DNA of 22,786 nt from a virus: positions 1-22,786 of IMG/VR virus record IMGVR_UViG_3300020463_000148; one strand, given 5' to 3'. Positions 9,588 to 17,951 of the stretch are shown piece by piece; the first letter of the stretch is position 1, and each line of letters begins with the position of its first letter. The notes beneath the pieces are model-generated. The model worked only from the letters and a program-made list of their open reading frames with translations. It made no database searches and had not been told where the DNA came from. The position numbers and the translations under genes were made by a program.

Positions 9588-12500
9588 TAGTAACCTCCAC
9601 TATAACCTGAACCTGAGTTACCTGAACTGCTTGAAGAACTTGAACTTGAAGAACTTGAACTTGATGAACTTGAACTCGATGAACTTGAACTTGTTGTTGA
9701 AACTGTATTTGCACTCGATGTAATCCCTGCATTTTCTGTTGTTGCTGTAGTTACTACAGAACCTGATGTTTTTAATCTCGATGCCGTAATGCTGTCAATA
9801 ATTTCAACATTATCTACTGTTGCACCACTAATAAAAATTTCATCATTTTCAGTTGAAATTTCGTATAAACTTCCGAATGCTTTTTCTGTTTGGTTTGGAA
9901 CCAATACAAGTGTTGTAATATCCGGTGCCAAAGAGTTAATAATATATGTAGACAGTTCTGTAAAACTAAACTTATCTCCAAAGTCCCAAAACTCTAAACT
10001 AAAAAATTCATTAATTGCTTGAATAATTCTTAACTTAATATCATTATCATTACTAATCACTTCTGGATTCTTAACAACTTTAAATGTTGCTTGTAAATCT
10101 GGCTCTGATTTATCGCCAAATAAAATTTTGTAATTAACTGGATGATAAATTACTTCATCACTAATTGATTTAATCTTATTAATTTCTGCACCAAAGTTCT
10201 GGAACAATTCGTCTGAACTTGGTGGTAAAGGTTTAGCAGGTATTGTATTTGCCAAGTATTGTCTAAATGACTTGTCATACGTTTTAGTTAACAAGTATGT
10301 GTCAACAATATTTGAACTACTTGGATCTAATCTATTATTCTCATCTGCACTGTGTACATATTGGAATACAAGTTTATCTCTGCCTTGATATGCTTTATAA
10401 CCTGTTTGTAATGTTAAGTTTGCATTTGCTTTGCTGTATACTTTAAATACATCTGCATCTGTAAAATAAAATATTGTACCATCATCATACTGTGATAATG
10501 CACCTGTTGATGTTTGTGATAAAAATGTTTTAATATTTTCTACATCAGCGTCTACATAATCATAATTTGTAGACTGGTTGTTTGAAATTCTTTCTTTTAA
10601 GAAAATATATTTTGTTAAAGGATTCGTATCCTGTGCAACAAACACATCAAACAAGTCTGGATTATCAACAACGCCATCGCCGTCACTGTCGAAGAAACCT
10701 ACTTCTACTTTTTTACTATTAATATATCCATCTTCATCTCTAAACTCTTTAGTAACTTGCCAAGGATAATCAACAGTTTCGGGTGAACTTGAATCCGGTT
10801 TCTTGTTGATTGACATAATGTTAATTTTATCTCTAACAACTTGTCCTGTTCTGCTATCATAAATTTTGTCTGTTTCATCAAAGTAAAACTTAACTTCTTG
10901 GTTACTTTCAAAAATGTATCTAACACCTCTGTAAGTAATAGTATATTTTTCACCGTCTGTTTCAAATAACATTAACCAACTTGAATCTAAGTTCTGTCCT
11001 GATACATCACCTGTCTTACCCATGTTAAATGGATTACCAATACTTAAATTGTTATTAAGAATTACACGCCATTCTCTATCTACAGTACTGTAACGTAAAC
11101 CAAATGTTTTGTAAGCAAAAATTTGATCAATCATTTGCGTTGTAACATCTGTTGTTAGGTTTGTTGCAAATTTAGGTTTGATCTCATCTAATATTGCGCC
11201 TGTTGGAACAACATCATTAAAGATAATAGGACCTTGTCCGTCCTCATAATTTTCAGTGCCTTTGTCATTTACTCTAATAACTTTAGTCCAAAGATATTTT
11301 ATTGCTTGTGGATGATCTGTATCACCGTCCATTAATGCATGACTGTTGTCTTTCATGAAATGTTTACCTGGAGGTGCAACAAATTTAACAATAGCGCCTG
11401 GCTCTAAGTATTTTAGTGTGCTACCAGTAAATGTACCTACTGTTAATTTAATATCTAATGTGTCTGAAATATAACCGCTGGAGTTATTAGTTTGTTTTGC
11501 AACCTGTGTCCAGTCTGCTTGTAAGTCTGCTGTTGATATTTTAGGAAACTGATTTAAGAAAAAGTTTTTAACTACACTGTCTGAAAGTAATGGTGTAACT
11601 ATGTTTTGAATCTTACCTTCTACATCTGTTTTTGTAGCAAAACTAAAACTAACTTTTTTATCAAATACATCTTTATAGATAACGCCATCGTTACCAAAGA
11701 TGTTTGTGCTTGAATATTTTCCTGTTGAATCAATTAAGTCAAAATATCTCGAAATACCTGAACTTGTTCTATTAATACTTTTTACTTTAACTACTTCTTG
11801 GCTAACTGATCTTGGTGCAACATTATAGTCCTCACCAGTAATCATTCTATTTTGTGTATAATATGTACTTGGAGCATTTTCTTTAATACTCTTATTAGTT
11901 TCAGGACCACTTGCATTATCAACTGTATATTTTAATGAAGAAACAAATGTAAATGTTTCTGCTGTTCCGGCTCTACTTGTATATGGTACACTAATTGTTA
12001 CGTTTGTTAAATCTTCAGGATTGATTGTAAACTTACTGCCAAGTCCTTTTCTAAAGTAACATCTAAAGTTTCCTTTAGGTAACGCACCAAATGTTCCGTC
12101 TGCAAATAGTAAACTAATTCTGTCATCAATACGTGATTGTACAGCATACAAGTTTCTGTTTGATTTGCTAACACTATTGTAGATAACATTATTACCTTCA
12201 ACTGCATCAACCTTAGTCCATAACTGTTGTTCGTTTCCGTTGCTGTCTAACTTGTAAAGCCAAACATCTGAATTATTAATGTTTGTTGTGTCAATAGCAA
12301 CTGCTTGATTAGTTGTAGGATTGTCAATGTTAAAATTACCTGTGTCCATTACACCTTGTCTAAAGTGTACAAAGTAACCTGAGTTTGAACTGCCTGCACC
12401 TTTACCATCTTCTCTATATAAAAATGCTAAACTGTTTCCTGGTAACGGATCTTCTTCAAAAATTTTGTCAGAGTCAATAGTTGAACTTGTTATTTCGAAT

Positions 12501-13132
12501 ACAATATTTTTTTCTCCTACGTTTTTATTAAAACTGTAGATAGGTAAGTTTGAATTTGATGCATTGAAACGATATTGCTCAGTTGTAATACCTGCAATAG
12601 TTTCTTTCTTTACTGGCTTACCTACAATGCTGGCTTCTGGTAATGCCGCATTTAGAATTTTTCTAAACTGTTCTGCCCAATCAGGATTTGAAGGGTCATT
12701 CCATAAAATAGTTTGTCCTGATAAGTTAACACCATTAGTGTCATTAATTTGTTCTGTAGTTTGTACACTTTCAAATTTTAATAATCCGTTTGCTGATTGA
12801 TTACGCTTTGGATTATAAGAAAGTAAACGTGCTAAACGTAATACGCTTTCTCTACGTTCTGCTAATTCGAGGAAGTTTTCACGTGCATTTAAGTCAATAC
12901 GGAATGCTATGTTTTGTCCAAGATATGCAATAAGATCAATTAGTGCAAGATACTCTGAACTTTCAATGTAATCGTTAAAGTCTTCAGGATAGTTTTCACG
13001 CAGATATGCGATCATAGTTCTACGTAAACTATCAAAATCATACGATTTGAAGTCCGCAGTTTTAAATGTTTGATATACTCGCTTCCAATCTTCTGCAAGT
13101 AATAATCTATTTTGTCTATCCGTTGTTGACAT
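9587..13132 (-). CDS. 6: Baseplate wedge subunit gp6 (baseplate J-like), enlarged, with poly-serine C-terminus
   Basis: This 1181-residue protein is read as gp6, which dimerises to form the iris-like ring joining baseplate wedges in T4-like phages. The N-terminus (residues 1-130, with DWKRVYQTFKTADFKSYDF, ESSEYLALIDLIAYLGQNIAF and RRESVLRLARLLSYNPKRN) is the typical gp6 opening. The C-terminal part around residues 985-1110 (ELFQNFGAEINKIKSISDEV, VNYKILFGDKSEPDLQATF) resembles the baseplate J core. T4 gp6 has 660 residues, so about 500 extra residues lie in the middle. Residues 815-826 form an EF-hand-like loop. The protein ends with 23 serines and a Gly/Ser/Tyr tail. The start has an AGAGGA site six bases upstream and its own late-promoter motif. 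It follows gp25, as expected for the wedge gene cluster, and overlaps the giant gene by one base. Confidence 0.93.
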   Translation of the reverse strand: MSTTDRQNRLLLAEDWKRVYQTFKTADFKSYDFDSLRRTMIAYLRENYPEDFNDYIESSEYLALIDLIAYLGQNIAFRIDLNARENFLELAERRESVLRLARLLSYNPKRNQSANGLLKFESVQTTEQINDTNGVNLSGQTILWNDPSNPDWAEQFRKILNAALPEASIVGKPVKKETIAGITTEQYRFNASNSNLPIYSFNKNVGEKNIVFEITSSTIDSDKIFEEDPLPGNSLAFLYREDGKGAGSSNSGYFVHFRQGVMDTGNFNIDNPTTNQAVAIDTTNINNSDVWLYKLDSNGNEQQLWTKVDAVEGNNVIYNSVSKSNRNLYAVQSRIDDRISLLFADGTFGALPKGNFRCYFRKGLGSKFTINPEDLTNVTISVPYTSRAGTAETFTFVSSLKYTVDNASGPETNKSIKENAPSTYYTQNRMITGEDYNVAPRSVSQEVVKVKSINRTSSGISRYFDLIDSTGKYSSTNIFGNDGVIYKDVFDKKVSFSFATKTDVEGKIQNIVTPLLSDSVVKNFFLNQFPKISTADLQADWTQVAKQTNNSSGYISDTLDIKLTVGTFTGSTLKYLEPGAIVKFVAPPGKHFMKDNSHALMDGDTDHPQAIKYLWTKVIRVNDKGTENYEDGQGPIIFNDVVPTGAILDEIKPKFATNLTTDVTTQMIDQIFAYKTFGLRYSTVDREWRVILNNNLSIGNPFNMGKTGDVSGQNLDSSWLMLFETDGEKYTITYRGVRYIFESNQEVKFYFDETDKIYDSRTGQVVRDKINIMSINKKPDSSSPETVDYPWQVTKEFRDEDGYINSKKVEVGFFDSDGDGVVDNPDLFDVFVAQDTNPLTKYIFLKERISNNQSTNYDYVDADVENIKTFLSQTSTGALSQYDDGTIFYFTDADVFKVYSKANANLTLQTGYKAYQGRDKLVFQYVHSADENNRLDPSSSNIVDTYLLTKTYDKSFRQYLANTIPAKPLPPSSDELFQNFGAEINKIKSISDEVIYHPVNYKILFGDKSEPDLQATFKVVKNPEVISNDNDIKLRIIQAINEFFSLEFWDFGDKFSFTELSTYIINSLAPDITTLVLVPNQTEKAFGSLYEISTENDEIFISGATVDNVEIIDSITASRLKTSGSVVTTATTENAGITSSANTVSTTSSSSSSSSSSSSSSSSSSSSSSSGNSGSGYSGGY
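9593..9598 (-). promoter_or_regulatory. Ribosome binding site of the giant structural gene
   Basis: GGAGGT lies five bases before the ATG at 9587, inside the last Gly-Gly-Tyr codons of gp6. It is the strongest Shine-Dalgarno sequence in the left block. With the one-base stop/start overlap it suggests efficient coupled translation of the giant gene, and it fixes this ATG as the start. Confidence 0.85.
9623..9691 (-). repeat. 15-bp in-frame tandem repeat encoding 23 consecutive serines in gp6
   Basis: Near the 3' end of gp6 the coding strand repeats a five-codon unit, AGT TCA AGT TCW TCR, four times. An AGC AGT TCA remnant follows. All 23 codons are serine, from two codon families (AGY and TCN). 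The unit is a multiple of three, so copy-number change would alter tract length without shifting the frame. Confidence 0.95.
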
Positions 13133-13138
13133 CTATTT

Positions 13139-13144
13139 TCCTCT
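13139..13144 (-). promoter_or_regulatory. Ribosome binding site of gp6
   Basis: AGAGGA lies six bases before the gp6 ATG at 13132. It would be near the 5' end of a transcript started from the late-promoter motif just upstream. Confidence 0.75.
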
Positions 13145-13151
13145 TACAATG

Positions 13152-13159
13152 TATTTATT
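13152..13159 (-). promoter_or_regulatory. Late promoter motif for gp6
   Basis: AATAAATA matches seven of eight bases of the T4 late promoter consensus TATAAATA. It lies in the 56-bp gap between gp25 and gp6, one of the few real intergenic gaps in the left block. A start about six bases downstream would give a leader of roughly 14 bases carrying the AGAGGA ribosome site. The same AATAAATAC string occurs before the first gene of the cluster. Confidence 0.65.
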
Positions 13160-13188
13160 TAAACGAGATATCTGAGCACTTAATTCTG

Positions 13189-13635
13189 TTACACGCCAAA
13201 GCCTGAGTTCTGATCGAATTCAAACTTTAGTTGTTCAGATATGTTGTATGGCAAGTACGTAAGTTCGCACTCAATTTGAATACCGCTTTCATACTGGTCA
13301 ACAACTATTGCAGATGCAGTTACTCTCGGATCACCGTTAATAATCTCTGTTACATTGTTTATAATTGCTGTTTTTAATGAATCAGTCATAGGCTCAAACA
13401 AAACGTCCCAAATAATTGTTCCAAACTCAGGATTTTCAAGTTTTTCGCCTTGTCTAATATGAAAGTGATTCAGTATATCTTGTTTAATCAAGCCAATGTC
13501 ATACAATGCATAAGAAGTATTGTCAGGATTGACTGTGCTAAGACCTTTATATGCTCTACCTTTTACAGGGGGTCTTTCTTTGACTCTTGATGCTACTTTA
13601 ACATTTCTTACTGTATTTTTTTCTAAACTGCTCAT
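13189..13635 (-). CDS. 25: Baseplate wedge subunit gp25
   Basis: This 148-residue protein belongs to the gp25/GPW family, whose T4 member has 132 residues. gp25 is part of the baseplate wedge, is related to the T6SS sheath initiator TssE, and helps start sheath polymerisation. Family features in order are a short basic N-terminus, YALYDIGLIKQDILNHFHIR, the strongly typical segment NPEFGTIIWDVLFEP (near residues 67-81), and an ECELTYLP strand near the C-terminus. It lies between gp5 and gp6. The ATG at 13635 is eight bases beyond the gp5 stop codon. A perfect TATAAATA late motif sits immediately upstream, and the only Shine-Dalgarno-like sequence (AAAGGTG) is 13 bases away. Confidence 0.93.
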   Translation of the reverse strand: MSSLEKNTVRNVKVASRVKERPPVKGRAYKGLSTVNPDNTSYALYDIGLIKQDILNHFHIRQGEKLENPEFGTIIWDVLFEPMTDSLKTAIINNVTEIINGDPRVTASAIVVDQYESGIQIECELTYLPYNISEQLKFEFDQNSGFGV

Positions 13636-13640
13636 ATTAA

Positions 13641-13648
13641 TATTTATA
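13641..13648 (-). promoter_or_regulatory. Perfect T4-type late promoter motif before gp25
   Basis: TATAAATA matches the T4 late consensus at all eight positions. It spans the stop codon of gp5 (TAA at 13646-13644) and ends five bases before the gp25 ATG. In T4 the motif occupies about -13 to -6, so transcription would start at or next to the A of the ATG. Chance occurrence in AT-rich DNA is possible, but its placement between two genes supports function. Confidence 0.7.
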
Positions 13649-15176
13649 CACCTTTCTTGAACGTATCTGGTGCTGTATCATAATCAAAAAGATCCGTTGG
13701 CATTGGTTGTTCATTGTTTCTATTTGTTCTAATAGGTTTGTACTCAAACGGGTCAACGTTTTCGTGATGTGGCCACGGCTCATGCTGTGGTAAGCGTCGA
13801 TGCAACGAAGTTGTAGCGGTAGCGGTAGCGCCGGGCACGACGTGTGTGTATAACGGAGTTACTGCGGTAGCGGTGGCCGCCTGCGGTCCATTCATATGGA
13901 TCTGTGGAGCAGTTTCTGTATGGTTGCCTCCACTGAGTATATCAGTAGTTCCGCCTGCTGTAAACTTGTTTGCTCCTATAGTGTTTACATCATAATCTAA
14001 CAGCGTTGTAACTTGATTGTTCATTGCAACGTATGTTGTCATGTTTGCATTAGTTTCAACTTGTATATCGTCTTTTGCTAACACGTTAAAGTTTCGTCCT
14101 GCATTTAGGTTAATGTCTCTATCCGCTGTCAGATTGAAATCGTTTTCAGTGTGCATACTAATACTGTCTTTTGAATACACATCAATTTTACCGTTAGCAG
14201 TCATTTCAATCCAACTATTGCCGCTACCGTGGTCTATGCGTATTAAATCTTCTGTGTTATGAAAAAGTATTTGGTGTCCTGTGCGTGTTCTAATACGCAT
14301 AAGTTCATTGTGTGGTAGTGTTACATCTCCACCCTTTTCACCCTTTTCAATATTGACATATTCTTTCTTTGTAGATTCCGCCGGACCTTTACGTAAAATT
14401 TTGTCATCTCCGTCGTCCATTACAAATGCACTGCCGCCAAGTCTATTGAAAGGTATCTGTGCCGCTGTACCTCCTGGTCCATATCCTGCTTTAGGACTGC
14501 CAGGACGCTTGTCATACGGTCCAGGTGTGTTTATACCAAACACCATGCTTGGCAGTTCACGCCTTGCACTGCTTGTTGTTAATGCTCTTGTACCGTCTGA
14601 GGCAAGTCCTGCCTTGTGCAGTAGATCCATCCATTCTTCATTGATAGGCTTTTTAAATTTTGTAGGGTCGTTACCTTTGTTGTCTGCGAGATTCTTTTTG
14701 TTAATTTCTCCAACTACAACTTTACCCGTGTTCTTTTTGGCTTCCTTGGCTCCTTCGCCCTTAGGACTGCCTGTAAAGAAAGTCGATGCAACCTTGTCTG
14801 GTACGTTTAGGTTAACATAGTTGTCAGGTATACAACCAATCCAGTAACCCATATTGGCCGCACCTTCCGCAAACACTATAAGTACTCTACTACCAACGTC
14901 CGGTGGTGTCATCCACATACCATAAGCGGATTGTGTGTATGCAAAGTCTGTGTTGGCACTGATGCCATTGACTGGAGTTTGTCCCCAGAATGGACTTGCA
15001 TAACTTACCTTGAACGTTTGTCCTTCACTGTCGTCATTGTTACCTGAAGTTCCTTTGAGAAGTTGTACTTCCAATGCACCCATATAGTTTGGATCAAGAT
15101 GGCCAACCACACGTCCAACGTATGGGCCCGAGTCCATTAATGCTTCTTGTCCTACTGTCCTTGATTCTTGTGCCAT
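13644..15176 (-). CDS. 5: Baseplate hub spike protein gp5-like, lacking a lysozyme domain
   Basis: This 510-residue protein resembles the gp5/VgrG spike that caps the tail tube and pierces the outer membrane. Residues about 15-130 look like the gp5 OB-fold (GRVVGHLDPNYMGALEVQ, then MWMTPPDVGSRVLIVFAEG and MGYWIGCIPD). Residues about 300-400 form a beta-helix of VgrG type with short repeated strands (DSISMHTENDFNLTADRD, INLNAGRNFNVLAKDD). T4 gp5 (575 residues) has a lysozyme domain between these parts. Here the middle is a Gly/Pro/Lys-rich linker with no visible lysozyme catalytic block. After the helix comes an Ala/Thr linker and a His-rich segment (RRLPQHEPWPHHE) near residues 462-475. The ATG directly abuts the upstream stop codon, with AGGA as ribosome site. 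Confidence 0.85.
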   Translation of the reverse strand: MAQESRTVGQEALMDSGPYVGRVVGHLDPNYMGALEVQLLKGTSGNNDDSEGQTFKVSYASPFWGQTPVNGISANTDFAYTQSAYGMWMTPPDVGSRVLIVFAEGAANMGYWIGCIPDNYVNLNVPDKVASTFFTGSPKGEGAKEAKKNTGKVVVGEINKKNLADNKGNDPTKFKKPINEEWMDLLHKAGLASDGTRALTTSSARRELPSMVFGINTPGPYDKRPGSPKAGYGPGGTAAQIPFNRLGGSAFVMDDGDDKILRKGPAESTKKEYVNIEKGEKGGDVTLPHNELMRIRTRTGHQILFHNTEDLIRIDHGSGNSWIEMTANGKIDVYSKDSISMHTENDFNLTADRDINLNAGRNFNVLAKDDIQVETNANMTTYVAMNNQVTTLLDYDVNTIGANKFTAGGTTDILSGGNHTETAPQIHMNGPQAATATAVTPLYTHVVPGATATATTSLHRRLPQHEPWPHHENVDPFEYKPIRTNRNNEQPMPTDLFDYDTAPDTFKKGV

Positions 15177-17648
15177 TTAAAATCCTATGTTTGCACCTTG
15201 TTTACGAGCCTGCATTCTTTCTTGAATGTCTCTTTGATTTTCTGCTTCTGCCATCTCTGCTTCGGTTGGTCTGTTGTTGTCGCCTGCTTGTTCTGCTTCA
15301 GTTTTTGTATCAGATTCTTTGTTTACGTCTGCTTTTTCAGTAACAATTTCTTGGTTGCCTTTTTCACCTGCTTGTGCTGTTGGCTTAGGTGATTGTTGCG
15401 GACGTCTTACAAGTTCAAGTACTTGTTTAAATTCACCCGAACTAAATTCGTTCTTAACACTAATTACCATATATAATCCGCTAAAGAAATCAACTGGCAC
15501 AGTATCATTAGGGAATCCCATGATACCATTGTCCCTATAATCTATTGGTGTTCTGAATAATACTTCAACATCTACTTCGCCGTATTGGTAATCTATCGTA
15601 CCGTCTGCATCAATGTTAATATATTGTGTGTTCTCTGAGTTGTAATTACCTACACCACTGTCAGCAATATAATAAGGATCTCCCATGATAGTCATGTCAA
15701 GTGTTAGTAAGTCAACGTCACTGTTTACGATTGCTTCATTAAATCTACGTGCAATCTCAACCTGCATGTCATCAAGACTGACCGCACCCGCCGCTTTGGC
15801 ATTATTCTTTTGTACTATTCCTGCTTTGTTATTAACCTGTGAATCGTTGTTTACTGCTGTTGCTTTAATCTTTTGCTCTGGATCCTCTCCTTCTTTAGAA
15901 CCATCTGCCAAGTTGTTCTTTGGCAGTGTACCTGGACTCATGCTTTTAAAGAATGTATTATCAAGATTAATTTCAAGATCCAATATATCTTCGTTTGCAC
16001 CACTGTAAATGTAGTTGTAACGTTTTACACATTGTTTCCTAAGTTCTCTAAGACCATATGGAGTTTCGTCTGGTGCAATAAATTTACTTTCGTGTACCAT
16101 GTATGGTAAAATTCTAAACACATAAATTCTTGGGGGTCTACCTAATTTCTTTTCTGTTTTTCTATCTGTAATATTAAAAACTTGTGTATCAATTTTAAAC
16201 CAAGGACGCAAACCTTTTTCGGCTGGCGCACTAATAATACTTCTACCGTAATCACTTAGGATTACAAGTTCTTCAATAATATCTTGTATTCTTGTTCCTT
16301 GAATAAATTTAATTGCACCAAGTCCTGGATCAATCTGTAATTGTCCGTTTGCTCTGTGCCAAACTTTTTTATCCTTGTCATATGTAAATGATGCATCGCC
16401 AAACGGCTGATTGTTTGAACCAAGTTTTTCAAGATTAAACATTTTTGAAAGTCCTATGTTATTACTTGCCTCTGGACCTGTTTGCTTTGCTCTAATTTCT
16501 TCGCCAAGTGCTGTTTGTGTAATTAAACTTTTAACTTTCTCAACCCATGCTTCAAATTCCGCTTTATCTACGTTGACATCTCCCATCGCGGCAACCTGTG
16601 CATATAGTTCGTCAAGATTTGCTTCTTGTGCCGCAGTTTTTCCTTTTGAACTTGTTGTTACACCTATTGCTTCTGAGTCATTGCCTGCATCGGTAGCACT
16701 TTGACCACCTTCGCCGCTACTGTTTAATTTTCCTTTACTTGCACGTTCTTTTGGAAATACGACAAAATATTGATCTGCTGTATAAACTTGTTTGTCTTGT
16801 GCTTTTTTACCTTCGTGTTTGTTAAGTTCGTTGGCTAAACTTTTTATGTTACTTTGTAACATTTCTTCTAATGTTCTACCCATTAGTGTAACATCAATTG
16901 GAATTTTTTGTGTTTCGTCAATTAATGCACCTTCGTTGTATGCAACACCTTCAACAACATAAGAACTTCCTCCTGCTGTTACACTTAAATCACTACCAAC
17001 AAGTTTGAATGGCATATTTTTAGATGCTTCAGGAACTGTGTAAACTTTTCCGGCGTCATCGTATCCTATAAAATCAATAGTAAGCAAGAACGGAGATTCT
17101 AAATAGTTTTCGTGTCCTGCTTGGTATGATGCCAGTTGCAATGTTTGTAAAAATAATCCCATGCTGTAAGGTTCTGTAATTTCAAGTCTAAAACCTACAG
17201 CATTAGTTGAACCTTTTTTACGTGTAGGTGCAATAATTGTTTCAATCTCTAATGCATTAATAAAGTATTCTGCTTTTTTATTTGCAGTTTCATATGCTGT
17301 TAAAACTTTTTTATCACCTAATCCGCCGCCACTTTGTAAAATAGCATACTGAGGTTTTTTAATTTTGTACGATTCATCAGGATTATTAAGTTCGTCATTG
17401 GTTAGTGCATACAAACCAATTCTGTAATTAAAACTTGAATAGTCTCTTAGTGAATTGTGTAATGGTAATTGTAAAGTTCTACCATCTGCTGTTCTTGCAG
17501 TGTATTTGTCTGCTGTGGCATAATTCTGTCTGTTATCCATTGCATCATTGTCGGGATTTGATGTCGCAGTATTTTGATTTTCTTTATCTTTATTAGTGTC
17601 TATTGATGAAGCGTTAGTATCAATGTTTGAATCTTGTATTAATTCCAT
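15177..17648 (-). CDS. Baseplate hub structural protein (probable gp27 equivalent)
   Basis: This 823-residue virion protein lies between a gp53-like gene and the gp5-like spike gene, where a hub protein holding the spike would be expected. Motifs such as FNYRIGLYALTNDELNNP and FLLTIDFIGYDDAGK recall the large hub or structural proteins of T4-like cyanophages. Ordered regions (about 60-290, 360-590 and 630-770) are separated by low-complexity linkers: an Asn/Asp/Thr-rich N-terminus (1-45), a Ser/Gly stretch (about 305-340), a Lys/Asn/Ala stretch (about 580-625), and a Glu/Lys/Gln-rich tail (about 770-823). T4 gp27 has only 391 residues. The match to gp27 is inferred from position and could be wrong. 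The ATG lies three bases after the upstream stop codon, with a GGGGA site nearby. Confidence 0.65.
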   Translation of the reverse strand: MELIQDSNIDTNASSIDTNKDKENQNTATSNPDNDAMDNRQNYATADKYTARTADGRTLQLPLHNSLRDYSSFNYRIGLYALTNDELNNPDESYKIKKPQYAILQSGGGLGDKKVLTAYETANKKAEYFINALEIETIIAPTRKKGSTNAVGFRLEITEPYSMGLFLQTLQLASYQAGHENYLESPFLLTIDFIGYDDAGKVYTVPEASKNMPFKLVGSDLSVTAGGSSYVVEGVAYNEGALIDETQKIPIDVTLMGRTLEEMLQSNIKSLANELNKHEGKKAQDKQVYTADQYFVVFPKERASKGKLNSSGEGGQSATDAGNDSEAIGVTTSSKGKTAAQEANLDELYAQVAAMGDVNVDKAEFEAWVEKVKSLITQTALGEEIRAKQTGPEASNNIGLSKMFNLEKLGSNNQPFGDASFTYDKDKKVWHRANGQLQIDPGLGAIKFIQGTRIQDIIEELVILSDYGRSIISAPAEKGLRPWFKIDTQVFNITDRKTEKKLGRPPRIYVFRILPYMVHESKFIAPDETPYGLRELRKQCVKRYNYIYSGANEDILDLEINLDNTFFKSMSPGTLPKNNLADGSKEGEDPEQKIKATAVNNDSQVNNKAGIVQKNNAKAAGAVSLDDMQVEIARRFNEAIVNSDVDLLTLDMTIMGDPYYIADSGVGNYNSENTQYINIDADGTIDYQYGEVDVEVLFRTPIDYRDNGIMGFPNDTVPVDFFSGLYMVISVKNEFSSGEFKQVLELVRRPQQSPKPTAQAGEKGNQEIVTEKADVNKESDTKTEAEQAGDNNRPTEAEMAEAENQRDIQERMQARKQGANIGF

Positions 17649-17651
17649 AGA

Positions 17652-17951
17652 TTAAATCCCCAACAACGAACGTAATCTACTACCCTTTGGAACACGTATC
17701 TCAGTACCAACTCTAAAATCAAATACTGGATCTTTTAATATGTCCATGTTACGTTGTGCGTACACCCACCATAACTTTGGATTACCATACATGTCGTATG
17801 CTAATAGGTCCGGACGTTGATGATACTGTGATTGTATTTCATAAACTTGATCATCTGGATCTGCTGGCACAGGTCTGATATTTAAAATATTTAAATATCC
17901 ACCATTTCTGTTGATTCCTGTTTTACCCCAAGGTGAACTTGTAACTGCCAT
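17652..17951 (-). CDS. 53: Baseplate wedge protein gp53-like (LysM-like motif)
   Basis: This 99-residue protein has the gp53/LysM-type signature YHQRPDLLAYDMYGNPKLWW, followed by VYAQRNMDILKDPVFDFRVGTEIRVP near residues 42-92. In T4-like phages gp53 joins neighbouring wedges around the hub. The T4 protein has 196 residues, so this form is short and is almost only the LysM-like part. A peptidoglycan-binding LysM role is possible but less likely in a baseplate operon. The ATG shares one base with the upstream stop codon (TAATG), and AAAGGA lies eight bases upstream. Confidence 0.75.
   Translation of the reverse strand: MAVTSSPWGKTGINRNGGYLNILNIRPVPADPDDQVYEIQSQYHQRPDLLAYDMYGNPKLWWVYAQRNMDILKDPVFDFRVGTEIRVPKGSRLRSLLGI

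Noticed and set aside
9623-9691. Repeat array considered as a CRISPR or recombination site
   Set aside because: The units are directly adjacent without spacers and are fully explained as serine codons of gp6.
14281-14820. Plus-strand open frame of 179 codons antisense to the gp5-like gene
   Set aside because: The opposite strand encodes a clear OB-fold to beta-helix spike protein. The antisense product is a compositional shadow (Leu/Ser/Pro-rich) without a family match.
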